Below, one piece after another: positions 6,468-9,726 of a stretch of DNA of 9,726 bases (positions within the stretch are counted from its first letter, which is position 1; each line of letters begins with the position of its first letter). Position numbers and translations under genes: made by a program. The DNA comes from an uncultured Oscillospiraceae bacterium. Lineage in GTDB: Bacteria; Bacillota; Clostridia; Oscillospirales; Oscillospiraceae. The notes under the pieces were generated by a model that ran no database searches, was not told the DNA's origin, and worked only from the letters and a program-made list of their open reading frames with translations. The stretch is from NCBI GenBank assembly GCA_934569195.1, contig CAKTKB010000052.1, positions 1 to 9,726 on the forward strand, read 5' to 3'.

Positions 6468-7249
6468 CTCACTTCGCTCCTTCCCATATCCTTTCGTAAC
6501 TCGGTCATTACGGAATTCAGGCTGTTTTCGTCGATTGCGGGGACAAAGTCCGAAAAGTCCGCAAATCGGACCAGCATCTCACCTGTGGAGATGGCATCCG
6601 GAACGGACGCAATGCCAAGCTCCGCCACCATCTCCGCCAGCGCGGTCCGGAAGCGGGGTTCCTGTCTGACGACAGCGCCGTGCTCCCGGGTGATCTTGAT
6701 AATCAACGCACACAGTTCCTCCTGCGTGTAGGGCGCCACTGTAAGCCGCTTGACATGGTCAACCGTTTCGCACAGCTTGTCCAGGAGCTTTTCCTCGTTC
6801 CGGCTGGGCATCGCATGGACAAAGAAGATCACGCACGCATGGGCGCACACCTGTTTACAGTTCTTCAGGAATTCAGCAAACTGAGTCTCTCCTAAGTGGG
6901 CTGCCAGGCCGCTGACATCCATACCGATGATGCCGCCGTATGTATTGGTATACACGGCGGCGGCGTCAATCGCGGCGAAGGCCCGCTTGAGCTGAGGAAG
7001 CGTCCCGTCAAAGGCAATCTCGATATAGTCGTCCAGACCGCCGGTGAAGCTCAGAACGCCCGCCTCCTTGTACTTGTCCGTCATGTATTCGATCAGAGTC
7101 GTTCTTCCGGAGCCGGCATCCAGGGGAACGATATAGTGTTCCGGGCGAAGGCCGCATCTTTTGTATGCGCGGGCCATGCTGCATGTACGTTCAATCTCCG
7201 CGCAGGGGACCGCAAGCCCAATGGGTCTTGTAACTTCCGTATATTTCAT
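6464..7249 (-). CDS. P-loop/AAA-like ATPase with atypical Walker A
   Basis: I read 261 residues from MKYTEV (ATG 7249). AGGAG lies seven bases upstream. A longer frame to 7306 would overlap clpP and lacks support. The P-loop region is PLDAGSGRTTL (42-52), where Arg replaces the usual Lys and the first glycine of the consensus is absent. A Walker B-like strand, GIIGMDV (105-111), has one acidic residue. A second buried strand (CVIFFVHAMPSRN, about 139-151) is placed like a sensor 1 region. APYTQEELCALI (172-183) resembles the start of an AAA+ lid domain. ATP binding is likely; efficient hydrolysis is doubtful. The gene begins 13 bases after clpP and overlaps the VirD4-like gene, so the three products are probably made in fixed ratio and may work together. 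It could be an accessory unfoldase or a nucleotide-sensing regulator. I do not recognise a named family. Confidence 0.75.
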   Translation of the reverse strand: MKYTEVTRPIGLAVPCAEIERTCSMARAYKRCGLRPEHYIVPLDAGSGRTTLIEYMTDKYKEAGVLSFTGGLDDYIEIAFDGTLPQLKRAFAAIDAAAVYTNTYGGIIGMDVSGLAAHLGETQFAEFLKNCKQVCAHACVIFFVHAMPSRNEEKLLDKLCETVDHVKRLTVAPYTQEELCALIIKITREHGAVVRQEPRFRTALAEMVAELGIASVPDAISTGEMLVRFADFSDFVPAIDENSLNSVMTELRKDMGRSEVR

Positions 7250-7262
7250 ACCGTCTCTCCTC

Positions 7263-7853
7263 TCACCATTCCGAAATGGGGTCGCCGACCTTGTCCACAA
7301 GGCCATATTTGAGGGCTTCTTCTGCGCTCATAATGTTGTCTCTCTCGGTGTCGATCTCAAGCTTCTCAGGGGATTGACCGGTACACGCAGAGAAAATTCG
7401 ATTGAGCTTTTCTCTCGTCTTGAGAATATGTTCGGCGTGGATGCGGATATCCGTGGCCTGTCCGCTTGCTCCGCCAAGGGGCTGATGAATCAGGACCTCC
7501 GCATTCGGCTGGCACCAGCGTTTGCCCTTTGTTCCGGCAGCAGCCAGAAGGAAGGCCCCCATACTTGCCGCCATGCCGCAGGCAACCGTAACGACATCGC
7601 ACTTCAGGGTCTGAATGGTGTCGTAGATGCTGAAGCCTGCAGAAACCGACCCGCCGGGGCTTTGGATATAGAGCACAATGTCGTCGTCCGAATCTCTGGC
7701 AAGGCTTCTGAGCGCAGCATTCAGAACCGCGGCAACCTCCTCGTTAATTTCACCGGTGAGTGAAATCGTGCGGTGCGCAAAGTCCATGTCCAAGGGCGTC
7801 AGCATCACGTCCTGGCCGTTGAGATTCACAACCTGTTTCATCAGATAATTCAT
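7263..7853 (-). CDS. clpP: ClpP-family serine protease encoded in an accessory operon
   Basis: This is a 196-residue protease of normal ClpP length. The catalytic triad is intact: Ser97 in [11 protein letters not shown], His123 in LIHQPLGG and Asp172 in DTERDN. The oxyanion motif SPGGSV (65-70) and the closing [14 protein letters not shown] are also present. ClpP forms two stacked heptamer rings and degrades proteins fed to it by an AAA+ unfoldase. The N-terminal 25 or so residues ([14 protein letters not shown] onward) differ from the usual housekeeping ClpP entry, and these residues line the axial pore. AAAGGGG seven bases before ATG 7853 sets the start; the longer frame upstream is Cys/Arg-rich non-coding sequence. 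The ATG overlaps the stop of a 33-residue ORF. No ClpX or ClpA gene lies nearby. Instead an atypical ATPase and a VirD4-like ATPase follow in the operon, so this is probably a second, specialised ClpP. Confidence 0.95.
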   Translation of the reverse strand: MNYLMKQVVNLNGQDVMLTPLDMDFAHRTISLTGEINEEVAAVLNAALRSLARDSDDDIVLYIQSPGGSVSAGFSIYDTIQTLKCDVVTVACGMAASMGAFLLAAAGTKGKRWCQPNAEVLIHQPLGGASGQATDIRIHAEHILKTREKLNRIFSACTGQSPEKLEIDTERDNIMSAEEALKYGLVDKVGDPISEW

Positions 7854-7951
7854 ACACTTACCCCTTTCCCGTTGTTCGCTGCACCCATTTCGTGCAGACC
7901 CTCCGTCCGTGTTTTCTTTCTGACGCACGCGTCTTTTGAAAATTGCTTCAT
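7850..7951 (-). CDS. 33-residue basic small ORF coupled to clpP
   Basis: ATG at 7951 has AAAGGA eight bases upstream. The frame runs 33 codons and ends in a TGA that overlaps the clpP ATG as ATGA, the same junction type used twice elsewhere in the window. The product begins [18 protein letters not shown] and is strongly basic, with one cysteine and no membrane segment. An in-frame ATG three codons earlier (7960) is possible. It may be a real microprotein or a leader ORF that controls clpP translation. I recognise no family, and such a short frame could arise by chance. Confidence 0.5.
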   Translation of the reverse strand: MKQFSKDACVRKKTRTEGLHEMGAANNGKGVSV

Positions 7952-8014
7952 GTGGATCATCCTTTCTGCCCCTGTATACGCAGGCGGAAGGATTTTCCTC
8001 CACGCATGTGTTTT

Positions 8015-8044
8015 GGGGGCCTGTACACAGCTGTTCAGGCCCCC
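8015..8044. repeat. Strong 9-bp hairpin upstream of the clpP coupling unit
   Basis: GGGGGCCTG (8015-8023) and CAGGCCCCC (8036-8044) are perfect complements around a 12-base loop that itself contains ACAGCTGT. On the minus strand the stem is followed by AAAACAC and on the plus strand by TTGACT, so the T run of a terminator is absent on both. It lies 15 bases after the stop of the upstream gene and about 65 bases before the small ORF. It probably acts as an mRNA-stability or processing element that separates expression of the two halves of the operon. Confidence 0.7.
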
Positions 8045-8059
8045 TTGACTCAGATCGTT

Positions 8060-8689
8060 CTAAAGGAAAGGATTGCTTTGTGCATTCGGCGCAGCTTGTG
8101 TCAGCTGCCGGATCACCATAGCCGGATGCAGATTGGAAGCCCTGTACAGGAATCCAATCAAGCCGCCTGTACAGAGCAGCGCCGCAAACGGGTGCTCCAT
8201 ATCGAAAAGCACTCCGGCCATAACGGAGCAGAACGCAGCCGCAAAGATCCATTTGAGCAGGCTTTTTCTCTTGCCTCTAAGCGCTTCCCGACGCTTCTCA
8301 TAGCGCTGCCCGCCGTATCGGATCATCTCACCGGTTACGCCGTTGAGCCTTACCAGCTTGTCCCATGCTTCCGAGGCGACGGCTCTATGGGCGGCATTGT
8401 CCATGTCTACGTCTCCGAAGTCCTGCGTTGCTGCCCGTAAGACCGCGAGGTACAGCTTCTTCTCTGTGGGATACCGGCTCATGAGCGGCTGCAAAAGACT
8501 GATCGTCTGTTCCCAGTTGCCGGCGGCAAGATGATGCATGGCCTGCGCATATGTCCTGTCATACTGCATAAGCTGCTGCTCCTGCTGCGAATCGTGAACC
8601 GGCGTCCCGCAGGCATCGCACTCCATCCGCATCCTGCTGCGGCTATAGTGAAAGCTGGAACAGCCGCAGCGGCTGCAAATACGGTCCAT
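8060..8689 (-). CDS. Zinc-ribbon membrane protein, function unknown
   Basis: This is a 209-residue protein. The N-terminus has CSRCG (Cys5, Cys8) and CDACG (Cys24, Cys27), a four-cysteine zinc ribbon. Residues about 40-130 are helical and look like one or two TPR-type helix pairs (for example [20 protein letters not shown]), which would bind a protein partner. A basic stretch ([14 protein letters not shown], 129-142) precedes two membrane helices (about 144-163 and 168-184). The soluble part probably faces the cytoplasm because positive charges precede the first helix. GAAAGGTGG upstream of ATG 8689 supports the start. It is 21 bases from the preceding gene, so it is co-transcribed. It could be a membrane scaffold or adaptor for the downstream ATPases and protease. 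That role is inference from context only. Confidence 0.8.
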   Translation of the reverse strand: MDRICSRCGCSSFHYSRSRMRMECDACGTPVHDSQQEQQLMQYDRTYAQAMHHLAAGNWEQTISLLQPLMSRYPTEKKLYLAVLRAATQDFGDVDMDNAAHRAVASEAWDKLVRLNGVTGEMIRYGGQRYEKRREALRGKRKSLLKWIFAAAFCSVMAGVLFDMEHPFAALLCTGGLIGFLYRASNLHPAMVIRQLTQAAPNAQSNPFL

Positions 8690-8710
8690 GGAATCACCAC
8701 CTTTCCACGA

Positions 8711-9244
8711 CTATCGGTTTCTGGGAGGCAAAGGCTTGCCGGAAGGGGCCTGACGCGGCGCACGGGAGGGAATCGGATTCTGCGTCTGCGTGCCCGGCAC
8801 ATGGAGGCTGCGGTCCGAGGTATCCCGCATCGGCTGCGTACCCGGCTCCACAGGAATGGCGGCGGAATAGACGCCCTGTCTCTGCTGCCGCAGTACAGAG
8901 CTGACGGCGGGACTCAAAACAATCGAACAAGCCAGCGCCGTGATAACGAGGGCAAACACCGCCGACCGAACAGAGACATGCATCCCCAAAAGCAACGCGG
9001 CGAGCGCCGTCACAGCGATTTCCAGAACACCGCATACAGCCAAAAGCCCGGCGGTTTTGCGGAGATTGCTGTTCCAGTACGTCGCAAGGTATACTGCGGG
9101 GATGCCAACGGTAAGAAGTGTGCCGCCGATGTACACCGTAAGGCGAGCGGCGGCTGCCGCAGGGGCAAGCCACCAGAACAGGAGCTGGGGAATCAGGGCA
9201 ATTGCTGCCAGGACAGGGATCAGAGCGTAATTTTTGCGTGTCAT
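8711..9244 (-). CDS. Four-helix membrane protein with proline-rich tail
   Basis: I read 177 residues from MTRKNYA (ATG 9244), with AAGGA close upstream. The longer frame to 9322 would run into the preceding gene and is not supported. Four hydrophobic segments lie at about 6-28, 34-57, 63-89 and 92-114. They are followed by a soluble tail rich in Pro, Arg, Gln and Ser (about 119-177, ending GKPLPPRNR). No catalytic or transport motif is visible. The gene overlaps the ribosome-site region of its upstream neighbour, whose stop is at 9259, and so belongs to the same operon. The basic, proline-rich tail is probably disordered and cytoplasmic and may bind a partner. It may be the membrane base of the complex formed with the ATPases; this is inference. 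Confidence 0.78.
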   Translation of the reverse strand: MTRKNYALIPVLAAIALIPQLLFWWLAPAAAAARLTVYIGGTLLTVGIPAVYLATYWNSNLRKTAGLLAVCGVLEIAVTALAALLLGMHVSVRSAVFALVITALACSIVLSPAVSSVLRQQRQGVYSAAIPVEPGTQPMRDTSDRSLHVPGTQTQNPIPSRAPRQAPSGKPLPPRNR

Positions 9245-9258
9245 TTTTATCCTTCCTT

Positions 9259-9726
9259 TCATTGGAATCGATAGCCGCAGATGGGGCAAACCAAAGCGCT
9301 GCGCATCACGTTTCCGCTGCACGCCGGGCAGCGCTTGTACCGATCCGGCATGGGTGGAGGCGCTTCTGCGGAAGAGGTGCCTCCCTGAGCATCAGACGAT
9401 GCGCCGCCAAACATGTCCGTGTGCCGGGTCATTTCGGCCAGCGGTTCCCGCAGCGACGGAAGCATCTGGGACAGCATCATCATCTGCATCATCATGGGAG
9501 CCACCCCGCCGGCGTTCCCGTTGGAATTACAGGCAGCGCCGCCGGCAGGAGTCTGTCCTCGGGATGGGATTCCGGTCATCATTTCGCTGAAGGTGCGATT
9601 ATGGACGCTGCCGTTCCATACTCTTTGCAGGTGGTCCAGCTCCAGATCGGTTCTGGTCTTTCCCCCGGCATATTCCTGCTCCAGAGAATAGAGTCTCTGC
9701 ATTTCCGAATCCGGGACATGGATAGC
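9259..9726 (-). CDS. C-terminal zinc-ribbon protein, 5' end beyond the window
   Basis: The frame is open to the window edge, giving 155 codons. ATG at 9702 has no clear ribosome site, and the eight codons before it are in frame without a stop, so the true start is probably outside. The first part is helical and charged (SLEQEYAGGKTRTDLELDHL). The middle is low-complexity, with Gly and Asn followed by methionine-rich APMMMQMMMLSQMLPSL and a Ser/Gly/Pro stretch. The C-terminus is a zinc ribbon with CPAC and CPICG (four cysteines). Such zinc ribbons often end cytoplasmic adaptor proteins. It is the first visible gene of the operon and the second with a zinc ribbon. Its function is unknown. The missing N-terminus could hold the informative domain. 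Confidence 0.75.
   Translation of the reverse strand, partial: AIHVPDSEMQRLYSLEQEYAGGKTRTDLELDHLQRVWNGSVHNRTFSEMMTGIPSRGQTPAGGAACNSNGNAGGVAPMMMQMMMLSQMLPSLREPLAEMTRHTDMFGGASSDAQGGTSSAEAPPPMPDRYKRCPACSGNVMRSALVCPICGYRFQ

Noticed and set aside
8015..8044. Hairpin as a rho-independent terminator
   Set aside because: The stem is strong, but no T run follows on either strand, and the downstream genes appear to need read-through.
4641..9726. Calling the whole module a conjugative element
   Set aside because: Only a coupling-protein-like ATPase is visible. No relaxase, VirB4, integrase, origin of transfer or attachment site can be seen in the window.
1..9726. CRISPR arrays, tRNA or rRNA genes, insertion sequences
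   Set aside because: No regularly spaced direct repeats, no tRNA-like cloverleaf, and no transposase or terminal inverted repeats were seen on either strand.

Overview
All genes supported here lie on the minus strand, so they are read from position 9726 down to position 1. Base composition is moderately GC-rich, around the high 50s percent by eye. Shine-Dalgarno sites are strong (AAAGGAG or GGAGGAG types). The window encodes SipW-type signal peptidases, their AKY/ARY-type substrates and a PPKTG cell-wall sorting signal. Together these point to a Gram-positive anaerobe of the higher-GC Clostridia (Oscillospiraceae/Ruminococcaceae-like). That assignment is inference; no rRNA or housekeeping marker is present.

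Module A (9726 to 4641) looks like one operon. It starts with a zinc-ribbon protein cut by the window edge, then a four-helix membrane protein with a proline-rich tail, then a protein with an N-terminal zinc ribbon and two membrane helices. After a strong hairpin come a 33-residue small ORF coupled to a complete ClpP-family protease, a P-loop ATPase with an atypical Walker A, and a 608-residue VirD4/TraG-type ATPase. Most junctions are overlaps or gaps of about 20 bases or less. The VirD4-like protein lacks the usual N-terminal membrane helices. It ends in a domain that resembles the C-terminal domain of ribosomal protein L7/L12, which has the same fold as the ClpS adaptor. A rho-independent terminator follows. 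No relaxase, VirB4-type ATPase or other type IV secretion gene is visible.

Positions 4206-4640 hold no convincing gene. They contain that terminator, an AT-rich stretch with a candidate promoter, and a leader of about 270 nucleotides.

Module B (4205 to 1) resembles the Bacillus tapA-sipW-tasA matrix-fibre locus in logic but is larger. It has two different SipW-type signal peptidases and four exported proteins. One is the apparent main subunit (2749-3417). One is a paralogue that ends in a PPKTG sorting signal and probably anchors the assembly to the wall (1839-2603). The other two carry AKY/ARY-type signal peptides (737-1279 and 1-726, the latter cut by the window edge). Inverted repeats on both sides of the main-subunit gene probably set the ratio between subunits.

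The most unusual element is the ClpP / atypical P-loop ATPase / VirD4-with-L7/L12-like-tail set in Module A. I do not recognise it as a described system.
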